Shown here one piece after another: positions 35,824-45,529 of a DNA stretch of 58,956 bases; the stretch's first letter is position 1; every line of letters starts with the position of its first letter. Source of the DNA: Candidatus Gastranaerophilales bacterium. GTDB taxonomy: Bacteria > Cyanobacteriota > Vampirovibrionia > Gastranaerophilales > Gastranaerophilaceae. A program made the translations under genes and the position numbers. The notes under the pieces were generated by a model. The model worked only from the letters and a program-made list of their open reading frames with translations. It searched no databases and was not told where the DNA came from. Location of the stretch: assembly GCA_944324235.1 (NCBI GenBank), contig CALUVN010000005.1, positions 1 through 58,956 of the forward strand. The letters are read 5' to 3'.

Positions 35824-36963
35824 ATGACAGACGAAAAGAAAAAAATTAAAGTAGCATTTCCTCATATGGGGATTATATATATAGCCTGGGCAGCGGCCCT
35901 GAGAAAAGTTGGCTGTGAAGCTTTTATTCCGCCATATACAAGTAAAAAAACCTTGTCACTCGGAACAAAATACTCACCGGAAGCCATTTGCCTCCCTTAT
36001 AAATTAATTCTGGGTAATTTTATAGAAGCAATTGAAGGCGGTGCCGACTACGTTGCAATGATTTCGTCGCCGGGATGCTGCAGGCTTGGCGAATACGGCA
36101 ACTGCATCAAAAATGCACTTGATGATTTGGGATATAAAGCTAATTACATTGAGCTAACGCTTTATGACGGAATTAAGGGGATGTATGATTTTCTGAAAAA
36201 AATCAGCGGGAAAAATGATCCTGTCCTCTTCTTACGTGCTATTTTAATTGCAATAAGAAAAGTATTCATCTGTGACGAACTTGAACGAAAACTCGCTTAC
36301 TACGCAGCACGTGAAGTGCATCAGGGAGATGCCGAAAAACACTTTTTAAAAGCCTTGAAAATGATTGATGAGGCAAATTCTACAAAAAAACTACTGAAAG
36401 CTGCAAAGCAAGCTTATGCAGAAATAGAAAAAACAGAAATTGATAAAAACAGAGAAATTCTGAACGTTGATATTACAGGAGAAATCTATCTTGTATGCGA
36501 CAGCTTTTCTAATCAAAACCTTGCAAAAGAGCTTGCCAAAATGGGCGTTGAAACAAGAAAAAGTCTTACTGTAAGCGGATTTTTAAAAGATGCAATTATT
36601 CCTAAAATTTTCCGTAAAGGCGAAACACACCTACAAAGAGCATTCCGTATGGCAAAACCATATCTTAGCCGCGATATAGGCGGTGATGCTCTGGAATGTG
36701 TATCTGATGTAGCTTATGCCAATGAAAGAGGTATTGACGGAATTATTCACATAAGTCCGTTTACCTGCATGCCGGAAATTATGTCACAGAATATATTTCC
36801 GGCAATGAGAGAGAACTGCGATATTCCGATTTTGCCTTTAATTATGGATGAACAAACCGGTAAAGCAGGGTATTTGACACGTTTGGAAGCCTTTGTAGAT
36901 TTGATGAAAAGACGCAAACGTAAAAATGCAATCAATAAAAAACAGGCTGAAATTATTAAGTAA
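35824..36963 (+). CDS. CoA-substrate-specific enzyme activase-related protein (2-hydroxyacyl-CoA dehydratase-like)
   Basis: 379-residue protein of the COG3580/DUF2229-like group related to 2-hydroxyglutaryl-CoA dehydratase subunits and activases. The start KIKVAFPHMGIIYIAWAAAL and the cysteine-rich stretches AICLPYKLILGNF, SPGCCRLGEYGNC and SPFTCMPEI suggest an oxygen-sensitive Fe-S site. The ASKHA-type activase ATPase domain is absent, so it cannot act as a complete activase. Role unknown; stand-alone relatives are common in anaerobes. It follows gcvPB by 16 bases. Confidence 0.8.
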   Translation: MTDEKKKIKVAFPHMGIIYIAWAAALRKVGCEAFIPPYTSKKTLSLGTKYSPEAICLPYKLILGNFIEAIEGGADYVAMISSPGCCRLGEYGNCIKNALDDLGYKANYIELTLYDGIKGMYDFLKKISGKNDPVLFLRAILIAIRKVFICDELERKLAYYAAREVHQGDAEKHFLKALKMIDEANSTKKLLKAAKQAYAEIEKTEIDKNREILNVDITGEIYLVCDSFSNQNLAKELAKMGVETRKSLTVSGFLKDAIIPKIFRKGETHLQRAFRMAKPYLSRDIGGDALECVSDVAYANERGIDGIIHISPFTCMPEIMSQNIFPAMRENCDIPILPLIMDEQTGKAGYLTRLEAFVDLMKRRKRKNAINKKQAEIIK

Positions 36964-37007
36964 ATAAGCTTATTCAAATTCAATAATAAATGGAGTATAA
37001 ATAATAT

Positions 37008-37844
37008 ATGATAAAACTATTTAAAACAGCTTTTGGTATAACATATTATAATATCATACTGGCGACACCCCTGGTTTTATTCTTGGTTATAATCAGCATG
37101 TATATGGGATTTTCAAAATCGACAGTTGATACATTACCGGAAATGCTTTTATCAGGTTTTACATTATGGTTTATGTTCGGGGCTTTCTTTGCCGCGTGGT
37201 TCTACATGATAAAAAAAGCAGTAGAAGGTTCAAAATCTATCTATATATTGGACGAAGATCAGGCAAAAGATTCATTCAAATTATTAAAAGAAATTCCGAC
37301 AGGTATTGGTAGTTATTTTCTTTCCTTTTTAGGAGGGATTATTTTGTTTGTAATTATTCTGGTAGCGTGGGGAGGTTTGATTTATAATGTTGGTCAGGCT
37401 GTGATTGGAGGCCTTAACCTTGATCCTGCACAATTAAAAGAACCTTTATCTTCTATTCAGGAACTCAGTATCTTTATAGAAAATCTTTCTCCTGAACAAC
37501 TGATTAAATTGAGTCACTGGAGTTTCTTAATTTTTGTATCAAATGCTATCTTTTCTTTTATATTGATGCTTTGGGCTCCGGAAATATTATTCAATGATAA
37601 AAACCCGCTGACGGCTCTTTTTAAATCGATAAAAAAAATTTTTATAAAATTCGGGCATTCACTTAAATTATTCATTTACGTTATGTTTTTGAACTTTATA
37701 TTATCGTTTTTGAATACATTTGCAATCGTAAATCCGGTGACATACTTCATTATGATGCTAGTGTATTTCTATTTTCTTGTATATCTTGTTGTGCTGGTAT
37801 TTTTATATTATGAGCGTGAATTCTGTCAGGAAAACAAAGAATAA
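37008..37844 (+). CDS. multi-pass membrane protein of unknown function
   Basis: 278-residue integral membrane protein with about six hydrophobic segments (for example YNIILATPLVLFLVIISMYM, LWFMFGAFFAAWFYM and LGGIILFVIILVAWGGLIYN). No family motif recognised. A TATAAA ends 6 bases before the ATG, which may make this transcript leaderless, although TGGAG lies further upstream. It overlaps miaA by 35 bases. Confidence 0.72.
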   Translation: MIKLFKTAFGITYYNIILATPLVLFLVIISMYMGFSKSTVDTLPEMLLSGFTLWFMFGAFFAAWFYMIKKAVEGSKSIYILDEDQAKDSFKLLKEIPTGIGSYFLSFLGGIILFVIILVAWGGLIYNVGQAVIGGLNLDPAQLKEPLSSIQELSIFIENLSPEQLIKLSHWSFLIFVSNAIFSFILMLWAPEILFNDKNPLTALFKSIKKIFIKFGHSLKLFIYVMFLNFILSFLNTFAIVNPVTYFIMMLVYFYFLVYLVVLVFLYYEREFCQENKE

Positions 37845-38697
37845 AGTTATAGCAGTAGTCGGGCCAACAGCCTCAGGTAAAACAGCCTATGCAATAAATC
37901 TGGCAAAAGAAATTAACGGCGAAATTGTTTCTGCGGATTCAAGACTGGTATATAAAGGGCTTGATATAGGTACAGCAAAGCCTGATATGACAGAGCGTTC
38001 CGGAATTCCTCACTATATGATAGATATTGTAGAACCTGAAGTTGAATACTCCGCAGGCTTGTATGCAAATGCGGCTAAACAATGTATTGATGATATTTTA
38101 TCAAGAGGAAAAACACCTATAGTTGCCGGCGGAACAGGATTATATTTCAGAATTTTACTTGAAAGTTATGACCTGCCGCAAGTTCCGCCGGATTATGAAT
38201 TAAGAAAAGAATTATCGCAACTAACTAGCGAAGAACTGCACGATATACTAAGAAAACTAGATAGAGACGCAGCCGAAAAAATTTATCAAAACGACAAAAA
38301 AAAACTTATCAGACATATTGAAATAATAAAAAAAACAGGCAAAAAAATTAACGAAACCAGAGGTGTATCAAATCCTGAATATGATGTTGAATGGCACGGC
38401 TGCAATTTCCCAAGAGATATCCTGTACGAACGAATTAATAAACGCGTCGATATGATGATTGAAGCCGGACTTATAGAAGAAACAAAAAAGCTTCTGGAAA
38501 AGCACGGCAGGATTAACAATCTTTTGTACACAATAGGGTATCAGGAAATTATTTCGTATCTTGACGGGAAATCGACACTTGACGATGCTCTTAATCTGTT
38601 GAAACAGAATACCCGACGCTACGCAAAACGGCAGCTGACATGGTTTCGAAAAAATGAAGCTATCAAGTGGAACTGTTATCCTGAAAGGCTATCTTAA
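37810..38697 (+). CDS. miaA: tRNA dimethylallyltransferase
   Basis: Adds a dimethylallyl group to A37 of tRNAs reading UNN codons. The 295-residue form starts MSVNSVRKTKNKVIAVVGPT; the longer upstream frame is unlikely. Motifs: P-loop VVGPTASGKTAYAINLA, VSADSRLVYKGLDIGTAKP, IVAGGTGLYFRILLE and the C-terminal YAKRQLTWFRKNE. It overlaps the preceding membrane gene by 35 bases. Confidence 0.97.
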   Translation: MSVNSVRKTKNKVIAVVGPTASGKTAYAINLAKEINGEIVSADSRLVYKGLDIGTAKPDMTERSGIPHYMIDIVEPEVEYSAGLYANAAKQCIDDILSRGKTPIVAGGTGLYFRILLESYDLPQVPPDYELRKELSQLTSEELHDILRKLDRDAAEKIYQNDKKKLIRHIEIIKKTGKKINETRGVSNPEYDVEWHGCNFPRDILYERINKRVDMMIEAGLIEETKKLLEKHGRINNLLYTIGYQEIISYLDGKSTLDDALNLLKQNTRRYAKRQLTWFRKNEAIKWNCYPERLS

Positions 38698-38749
38698 CAT
38701 ATTGATAAATTTATGATAAAATATATACGGTAATAGAGGATGTGTGAAA

Positions 38750-41700
38750 ATGAATAAAAAAGCTTTGAAAAAAGTTTCTGTAATTACAGGTTCTATACTG
38801 GGATGTATATATTTACTGTTTTTAATTACACCTTTTATAGTAAACCCGTTTATAAATACATATTGCGATGAAATATCCAAACTTGTAAAAGATTCTGTAG
38901 GCCTGAACCTAACATTGAAAAAAATAGGTATAGTTACTACTCCAAAACTCACAGCAGGTATTAAAGCAGATTCTATAAACGTAAAATTTCCGACAGGCGA
39001 AGAACTTGTCGCAGCAAACAAAGTAAAATTTAAACTTTCACTGCTGCCGCTCATTATAAAACGCATTGAAGCAGACTCTGTATCTGCAAACTCGCTAAAT
39101 ATAACACTGAATGTTAATGCTGACGGTAAATTTCAGATTGAAGACTTTCTTTCAGAGCTAAACTCACAATCTTCAGATACTGATAATAATACGACACAAA
39201 ACGCACAGCTTTTGCCGTTCGGGCTTAAGCTTTCAAATAAGCTTCCTGACATTAAAATAAATGAGTATAATTTTAAAATTGTAAATACAGATAATTCAAA
39301 AGAATGTTTAATTTCCGGAGAAAAATTTACGATAAAAGATTTTATTTTAAACAAAAAAATAAAACTGAGCACAAACGGCGAAATAAGATTTCTGGACAGA
39401 AAACAGATAACTTATGACATAGATATCTTCAATAAAATCATGCCAGACATCGACTTAAACGATATGCTTGTGACTTCTCCGGCAGAAACGTCTATTGCTG
39501 AAGTTTCAACAGCAAATACAACAAATTCCAAAACTGTTTCCGCACTTAATATAATAGATATTATAGACGGGCTTTCAAAATTAAATTTTACATCAGATAT
39601 TACAGCACATCTTGATATTAATGGAGCACCAGACAATGTAAAACTTAACGGAATATTTAATGTAGATAATTTTACATTAACAACAAGACGTAAAATGCTC
39701 CCTAAAGGTCATTTACACCTTAAATTTAAGAATAAAGACATAGTTGCAGACTCAAATTTGTATGTCAGAGAGGAAGAAAAAACAGAATTCAGCGGCAATA
39801 TAAACTACGGACGAAAACCTCTTGTTGATTTACAATGCAAGTCAAATTTAAATTTTGCCCACCTGCTGGCATTGTTTAACCACGTTCTTGAGTCCTTCAA
39901 TATTGCAAGCTTAAACTCAATATCAGCAGACGGAATATTTAATGCGGATTTCAGGATTAAATCTGATATGAAATCCGTTCTTTCAGACGGACATATAAAT
40001 ATTTCAGAAACAACACCTGCATTTATCAAATTTAATGATTACAATATTTCAATTGAAAATATATTTGCAGATGTAGATTTATCAGATAATATGTTGAACG
40101 TAAAAAATGCAGGTTTCAGCGTTGCAGGACATCCGCTGAAAATATTCGGAACTGTGAAAAACGATTCAACTGTAGATATGCATCTGACCGCATCCGATAT
40201 ATTATTCAAATCACTTGTGGCACTGGCAGGACAAACAGGACTGCTTAAAGATAATCAGATAAAAAGCGGTCTTATTTCAGTAGATGCATCACTGAGCGGT
40301 AAATTAAACAAACTAATTCCGGTTGCAGATGTAAACCTGAGTAATCTTGAAATACTAAATACACCTTCTGCAACAACCTTACAACTTCCTAAAACGAATC
40401 TGTCCATTCTTTCAAACGGCAATTCATTTGAAGGGCTGATTAATATTAACGGACTCAGAATAGTTAATCCTCTTGCAGTTATCAGCATGAGTGATTCAAA
40501 AATTGAAATTGATGCTGATAATATTAATATATTAACTACATACATACTTTTGAACAATTCATCAATGAATTTTTCAGGCACAATAACGGACTATATGACC
40601 AATAAGCTGGCAATGAATATCACCGGCTCAGGAAATTTTGTATCAAATGATATTAAAAACTTTTTCCCTGCAGATATAAAAAAAGATATTCCGGCAGCAG
40701 GCAGCATTCCGATATCTCTTGTAGTATCCGGAAACTCAAAAGTTCAGGATATCAGCTTAAAGATGACGGCAACACCGCAAAATTATGCAGCTATCCTTGA
40801 CGTTGATGCATTAAAAGGGAAAAATACCGTCATAAATTCCCTGCTCCGAATTGCCGATGATAATATTAAACTTATGGAAACCGGCATATTTGCGGACAGT
40901 TTAAGCACTCCTGTTCTTACTGTTGCCGGAAACATCTCTCATATTTCATCCGAGCCAAAATTGAATCTTAATATCCAGCTGCCTAAATTAATTACATCAA
41001 ATATTCCAGGATTTACCGGCTCTAAATTTAGTGCAAAAGGAGATTTACAACTTTTAGGAACGTTAAACAATCCTATACTGAAAGGCGATGTTGTAATTCC
41101 TGTAATAAACATACCTGATATGGACTTCACGGCTGAAGACCTTGTAACTGATATTAACGGCCCTATACTTTCAGGATACGGCACAATGAAAAAACTGAAA
41201 TCAGGCGGCATTATTGCGGAAAACCTTGCTGCGGACTTCGGATTAAAAAATTATGATATATTCTATCTGAAAAATATAACAGGTGATGCATTTGACGGCA
41301 CAATCAATGGAGCACTTGCCTACAGCATCTTAAGCGGTAAAACGGCTCTTGATATCACCGGAAAAGCTCTGGATGCAGAAAAAGCAATACAAGGTGCTGC
41401 AGGTATTAAAAATGCACTCAGCGGCAACCTTGATTTCAATGCAAAACTCGTACTTTTGCTACTGGATTACGAAGAAATGATGAAATCGCTGACCGGAAAT
41501 TTAACTTTCAATGTCGGCAACGGTACTTTCGGAAATATCGGACGTTTTGATACTTTTATCGGAGCTCAAAACGTTACCTCAAACAAAGTTTTATCCGGTG
41601 CCGTTGAATCTGCAAGCCGCAGCGAAACAATCAAACAAACTGCAAAATTTGAAAGTATAAAAGGCGAAATGACCTTTAAAAACGGCTGGGCAGATATTTC

Positions 41701-42202
41701 TTCAATAACAGTAAATGGTCCATATACGTCATACTATGTTCACGGAAGATATAATCTTTTAAACGGAACGACTAACGTGATTATACTTGGAAGACTTGCT
41801 TCAAATGTTGTAGCACTCCTAGGACCTCTCGGAGAACTTTCTGTCGATAAACTTACATCGTACCTTCCAAAATTCGGAATGCTGACATCTTCAATAATCA
41901 GAGCGATGACAACTAATCCTGAAACTGAAAATGTTGCAATGATTCCGCCTTTAACAATAGCAGATGAAAATTATAAAGATTTTAAAGTTGAATTCAACGG
42001 AGGTATAGACAGCTCATCATCGGTTAAGTCTTTCAAATGGCTTGCCAAAGGCGACACGTCCGCACTCAATACAGTTGACATCAAACAAACCGCAACTGAC
42101 GTTAAAAACCAATTAACTGAAACTAAAGATGCAATTGTTGATGATGTCAAAGAACAATTTGACAATGCAAAAGAAGGGTTGAAAAAGCTTTTCCGCTTTT
42201 AA
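38750..42202 (+). CDS. large AsmA/TamB-like envelope protein
   Basis: About 1150 residues. One N-terminal membrane helix (VITGSILGCIYLLFLITPFI) is followed by a long, repetitive beta-rich chain with AsmA features such as VGLNLTLKKIGIVTTPKLTA. The AsmA-like C-terminal region (GNGTFGNIGRFDTFIGAQNV, then GWADISSITVNGPYTSYYVH) carries the self-assembly-type signature. Such proteins bridge the inner and outer membrane for lipid transport in diderms. The C-terminal tail is charged (QFDNAKEGLKKLFRF). GAGGAT serves both ATG 38750 and a GTG two codons earlier. Confidence 0.82.
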   Translation: MNKKALKKVSVITGSILGCIYLLFLITPFIVNPFINTYCDEISKLVKDSVGLNLTLKKIGIVTTPKLTAGIKADSINVKFPTGEELVAANKVKFKLSLLPLIIKRIEADSVSANSLNITLNVNADGKFQIEDFLSELNSQSSDTDNNTTQNAQLLPFGLKLSNKLPDIKINEYNFKIVNTDNSKECLISGEKFTIKDFILNKKIKLSTNGEIRFLDRKQITYDIDIFNKIMPDIDLNDMLVTSPAETSIAEVSTANTTNSKTVSALNIIDIIDGLSKLNFTSDITAHLDINGAPDNVKLNGIFNVDNFTLTTRRKMLPKGHLHLKFKNKDIVADSNLYVREEEKTEFSGNINYGRKPLVDLQCKSNLNFAHLLALFNHVLESFNIASLNSISADGIFNADFRIKSDMKSVLSDGHINISETTPAFIKFNDYNISIENIFADVDLSDNMLNVKNAGFSVAGHPLKIFGTVKNDSTVDMHLTASDILFKSLVALAGQTGLLKDNQIKSGLISVDASLSGKLNKLIPVADVNLSNLEILNTPSATTLQLPKTNLSILSNGNSFEGLININGLRIVNPLAVISMSDSKIEIDADNINILTTYILLNNSSMNFSGTITDYMTNKLAMNITGSGNFVSNDIKNFFPADIKKDIPAAGSIPISLVVSGNSKVQDISLKMTATPQNYAAILDVDALKGKNTVINSLLRIADDNIKLMETGIFADSLSTPVLTVAGNISHISSEPKLNLNIQLPKLITSNIPGFTGSKFSAKGDLQLLGTLNNPILKGDVVIPVINIPDMDFTAEDLVTDINGPILSGYGTMKKLKSGGIIAENLAADFGLKNYDIFYLKNITGDAFDGTINGALAYSILSGKTALDITGKALDAEKAIQGAAGIKNALSGNLDFNAKLVLLLLDYEEMMKSLTGNLTFNVGNGTFGNIGRFDTFIGAQNVTSNKVLSGAVESASRSETIKQTAKFESIKGEMTFKNGWADISSITVNGPYTSYYVHGRYNLLNGTTNVIILGRLASNVVALLGPLGELSVDKLTSYLPKFGMLTSSIIRAMTTNPETENVAMIPPLTIADENYKDFKVEFNGGIDSSSSVKSFKWLAKGDTSALNTVDIKQTATDVKNQLTETKDAIVDDVKEQFDNAKEGLKKLFRF

Positions 42203-42209
42203 AACCTGA

Positions 42210-43136
42210 TTAAAGGATACATGCCAGCACCATAAGCAAAATTGTACCTATTTGCATGGCTGTTGCCATATTTTGTGAAAACTTGTTTGAGTCATACCGA
42301 GTAGCGGTTTTTTGGGCTTTATAAGCACTGGAAAGCCGTTTCAGGCGTTCTTCCTGCTCATCGCTGCTAAAAATAGTACCGAACATTTGCGACTCAAGCC
42401 TTGATAATCTGGTATCAGTACTATCGTTTGGATAAGAGCGGCTTAAAACAGCATTTTCCATTGCGGAAAGATTCATCTTTCGGCTGCTGCGAGCAAAAGG
42501 GAACGTATTATTTCTTGCGTTGTAATCCTCGTAACTAAATTTTGACGGAGGGTTGTACTCAGATAATTTGTAATTTTCGTCCAAATGTACAACTTCATCG
42601 TCATAATAATCATTTGAAGATTGTGCAATAGCATTATCCATAAGCGAACGAGGCTTAATCTCTGCCTTCAGCCTGTCCACTCTTGTGCTGAAATCATCGG
42701 AATAAGTTTTACCGAATGTTTTCTGCTCCAATGCTGCAAGCCTTTCTTTCAGGTCTTTGTCTCTGAATTCCTGTTTAAAAACATGCTGCTCAAGTTCATT
42801 AACAGCCGGATAATTGATATTGGCACCGTGCGCAGCCATTTCTTCAACCACTTCGTCTGATTCGGCAAAAGTATCTTCAACAGGGGCTATTTCCTGTCCG
42901 ATTAAATTTGCAGACATATCCTTTTCCAGTTTTGCAATACGCTGGGCAGTATTGCCACCGTTCACCTGTCCGTATACAGATTCTTCAATTCTGTTCAGGC
43001 GTTCGGTATCGCTCTGCCCTGTGTATTGAAATCCGTACAGCGAATCTTCGATTTTATCAAGTGTACTGTTTTGGGCGTAAGCATACTGGATATTAAAACA
43101 TAATACTATTGCTGATATTACAATTAATTTATTCAT
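42210..43136 (-). CDS. secreted MFG-repeat protein with C-terminal membrane anchor
   Basis: 308-residue exported protein: signal peptide (LIVISAIVLCFNIQYAYAQ), then about five copies of a repeat of the form LxxxE-xxx-[FY]G followed by a DxxxxRLxxLE segment (LDKIEDSLYGFQYTGQSDTE, LEQHVFKQEFRDKDLKERLA, LESQMFGTIFSSDEQEERLK). The C-terminal MATAMQIGTILLMVLACIL is a membrane anchor. The repeat is shared with the protein at 30 kb. Function unknown; probably envelope-associated. A strong ribosome binding site (AAAGGAG) precedes the ATG. Confidence 0.78.
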   Translation of the reverse strand: MNKLIVISAIVLCFNIQYAYAQNSTLDKIEDSLYGFQYTGQSDTERLNRIEESVYGQVNGGNTAQRIAKLEKDMSANLIGQEIAPVEDTFAESDEVVEEMAAHGANINYPAVNELEQHVFKQEFRDKDLKERLAALEQKTFGKTYSDDFSTRVDRLKAEIKPRSLMDNAIAQSSNDYYDDEVVHLDENYKLSEYNPPSKFSYEDYNARNNTFPFARSSRKMNLSAMENAVLSRSYPNDSTDTRLSRLESQMFGTIFSSDEQEERLKRLSSAYKAQKTATRYDSNKFSQNMATAMQIGTILLMVLACIL

Positions 43137-43212
43137 AACAACTCCTTTGCTATAGAATAAATTTGAAAATTATCAAAAACTATTCTACGGAATTGTTATT
43201 TAGCAACATAAC

Positions 43213-43250
43213 AAAATAAGCACAAATCTGTAAGTATTTGTGCTTATTTT
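43213..43250 (-). terminator. terminator of nifUS operon
   Basis: A perfect 15-base-pair stem (AAAATAAGCACAAAT with its complement) around an 8-base loop, 22 bases after the nifS stop. It is A/T-rich on both sides and may work in both directions. Confidence 0.78.
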
Positions 43251-43272
43251 ATAAAAAACATAGGACTAAAGT

Positions 43273-44484
43273 CTAACCGTTAACGGCAGCTTTCATTTTT
43301 TTCAAAGCTTCGAGTTCATCCTGAAACGGTGACAAATTACGCAATTTATCAATAATTCCCGGCAATACATCACATACGTAATCAACTTCTTTTTCTGTGG
43401 TGTATTTGCTTAAAGAGAATCTTATACTGCCATGTATCGCTGTAAATGGAACATTCATAGCCCGAAGAACATGGCTTGGTTCAAGAGAACCTGAGGTGCA
43501 GGCACTTCCCGAACTTGCACATATACCCAAATCGCTGAGGTGCAACAGTATAAGCTCGCCTTCAATATATTCAAATCCGATGTTCGCAGTATTAGGAACT
43601 CTGTTTGTCACTTTTGTATTAAGTCTTGCATTAAATATATTTTTCAAAATATTAGTTTCAAGCTTATCTCTGAGACGTTTAACCTCAGTCATTTCATATT
43701 TAAGATTATCCTGAGCTTCCATAGCAGCCTGACCGAGTCCTACAATATACGGAACATTTTCTGTACCTGCACGTTTGCCGCGTTCCTGATGTCCGCCGAC
43801 AATGAGCGGAGTTATCATAGTTTTGGAATTTACATACAGAGCCCCGACACCCTTTGGCGCGTGGAATTTATGTCCGGAAATACCAAGCATATCAACACCG
43901 AGAGCCTGAACATCAATAGGAATCTTTCCTGCTGCCTGTACAGCATCAACAAAGAATTTTGTTTCTTTGTTTTTGGATTTAATAATTTCAGAAATCTTTT
44001 CAATCGGATAAATTACCCCCGTCTCGTTGTTTGCATACATAACAGAAACAAGAGCCGTATCATAATTAATAGCTGCTTCCAATTGTTCAAGATTAAGCTC
44101 ACCGTTGGAATTCACATCAATATAGTCAACATTGTACCCTTGTTTTTCAAGTGTATTATACAAATTTAACACACACGGGTGCTCTACTTTTGTTGTTATA
44201 ATATGACGTTTATTTTTATTTACTTCCAAAACCCCTTTTATCGCAGTGTTAGCACTTTCAGAACCGCAGGAGGTAAAGATTATTTCTTTCTCGTTTTCTG
44301 CGTTAAGAAAATCTTTAATCTGTCCGCGAGCCTCTTTTACTGCATAGTTTGCCTTTTTGGCAAACTCATATATACTCGAAGGATTTCCGTATTCTTCTTT
44401 GAAGTAAGGAAGCATAGCTTCAAAAACTTTATCGTCAACCTTTGTAGTTGCGTTGTTGTCAAGATATATAAGTTTTTTATCCAT
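43273..44484 (-). CDS. nifS: cysteine desulfurase NifS
   Basis: 403-residue PLP enzyme taking sulfur from cysteine for Fe-S cluster assembly. The PLP lysine is Lys206 (ISGHKFHAPKGVGALYV); the active-site cysteine is Cys329 (CASSGSACTSGSLEPSHVL). The start KLIYLDNNATTKVD is canonical. Class and context (directly after nifU, with start/stop overlap of one base, TAATG) make NifS the best name. No nitrogenase genes are nearby, so it probably serves general Fe-S assembly. Confidence 0.96.
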   Translation of the reverse strand: MDKKLIYLDNNATTKVDDKVFEAMLPYFKEEYGNPSSIYEFAKKANYAVKEARGQIKDFLNAENEKEIIFTSCGSESANTAIKGVLEVNKNKRHIITTKVEHPCVLNLYNTLEKQGYNVDYIDVNSNGELNLEQLEAAINYDTALVSVMYANNETGVIYPIEKISEIIKSKNKETKFFVDAVQAAGKIPIDVQALGVDMLGISGHKFHAPKGVGALYVNSKTMITPLIVGGHQERGKRAGTENVPYIVGLGQAAMEAQDNLKYEMTEVKRLRDKLETNILKNIFNARLNTKVTNRVPNTANIGFEYIEGELILLHLSDLGICASSGSACTSGSLEPSHVLRAMNVPFTAIHGSIRFSLSKYTTEKEVDYVCDVLPGIIDKLRNLSPFQDELEALKKMKAAVNG

Positions 44485-45320
44485 TATTCCACCTCTACAA
44501 CTTCAATATTTTTATCAACAGTATCCTTTAAGGTAGTTTCTACAAAGGATTTGAGGGTATGAATTGAATTTTTGCAGCCGGAGCACTTACCGCGCAGTTT
44601 CACCATAACCTTATTTCCTTCAATATCAACGAGAGTAATGTCCCCGCCGTCTTTTTGAAGTTCCGGTGAAATTGTTTTTTCGATAATGTTATTAATTCTT
44701 ATAATTTTTTGTGCGGCAGTCATTTGCACAGGTTTTTCTTCCTTGTGATAATAAGTATCAATTATATCTTGAATTAATGCTTTACATTTGCCGCAAGCAC
44801 CGCCTGCTTTTGTATAGTTTGTAATCTCTTCGACGGTTTTAAGTCCGTTTTGTTTAATAGCATCCCAGATAAGATTTTCCGTAACATTAAAGCAGGTGCA
44901 GACAATCTTTTCTTTAACCGGCTCTTCTCTCAAATCATCCAAATCAACCATATCATCATGTCCGTAATTTTTCAGGGCATCTTCGAGAGCTTCGTAACCC
45001 ATAACAGAGCAGTGCATTTTTTCAGGAGGAAGTCCGCCGAGTTTGTCCGCGATATCTTTGTTAGTGATTTTCTTCACTTCGTCGACAGTTTTTCCGATAA
45101 TCATTTCCGTAAGTATGCTTGAGCTTGCAACAGCAGAGCCGCAGCCGAAAGTTTGGAATTTTGCATCTGTTACAATGCCATCCTTTATTTTTAAATATAT
45201 TTTTAACTGGTCACCGCAAGACAGAGAACCTGCAATACCTATTGCATCAGCGTCGTCAATTTTTCCGACATTTCTGGGGTTTCTGTAGTGATCCATTACT
45301 GTTTCAGAGTAATCCCACAT
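44484..45320 (-). CDS. nifU: Fe-S cluster scaffold NifU (three-domain)
   Basis: 278 residues. The N-terminal IscU-like scaffold has Cys35, Cys60 and Cys104. The central [2Fe-2S] BFD-like domain has Cys141, Cys143, Cys176 and Cys179 (VCTCFNVTENL, GACGKCKALIQ). The C-terminal Nfu domain has Cys246-x-x-Cys249 (LRGKCSGCKNSIHTL). The complete three-domain layout is typical of NifU in nitrogen fixers and some anaerobes such as Helicobacter. It overlaps nifS. Confidence 0.97.
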   Translation of the reverse strand: MWDYSETVMDHYRNPRNVGKIDDADAIGIAGSLSCGDQLKIYLKIKDGIVTDAKFQTFGCGSAVASSSILTEMIIGKTVDEVKKITNKDIADKLGGLPPEKMHCSVMGYEALEDALKNYGHDDMVDLDDLREEPVKEKIVCTCFNVTENLIWDAIKQNGLKTVEEITNYTKAGGACGKCKALIQDIIDTYYHKEEKPVQMTAAQKIIRINNIIEKTISPELQKDGGDITLVDIEGNKVMVKLRGKCSGCKNSIHTLKSFVETTLKDTVDKNIEVVEVE

Positions 45321-45454
45321 GTTTTTTTCCTTTTATTATCTAACCATAATTACATTTTAACTCAAAAATTTTGCTCTCCTATGTTTATTAATTTATTTTT
45401 AATTATTTATAATTTTACGGCATACCTCATTGCATAAATCAAAATACTAAAAAG

Positions 45455-45484
45455 AAAAGGCTGATAAAATATCAGCCTTTTTTT
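45455..45484 (-). terminator. terminator after Gly-rich protein gene
   Basis: AAAAGGCTGAT and ATCAGCCTTTT form an 11-base-pair stem with a small A/T loop. T runs occur on both strands; on the minus strand it ends the 45.5-46.4 kb gene, about 45 bases after its stop. Confidence 0.82.
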
Positions 45485-45529
45485 ACATTCCATACACACA
45501 CATTTCACACGATTTACACACACAATTTA

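Noticed and set aside
43540-44169. Long plus-strand frame opposite nifS
   Set aside because: Its protein is Phe/Ile/Ser-rich and unlike any family; nifS on the other strand is certain, so this is an antisense shadow.
43273-45320. NifU/NifS as evidence of nitrogen fixation
   Set aside because: No nifHDK, nifB or nifEN in the window; NIF-type Fe-S assembly occurs in non-fixing anaerobes.
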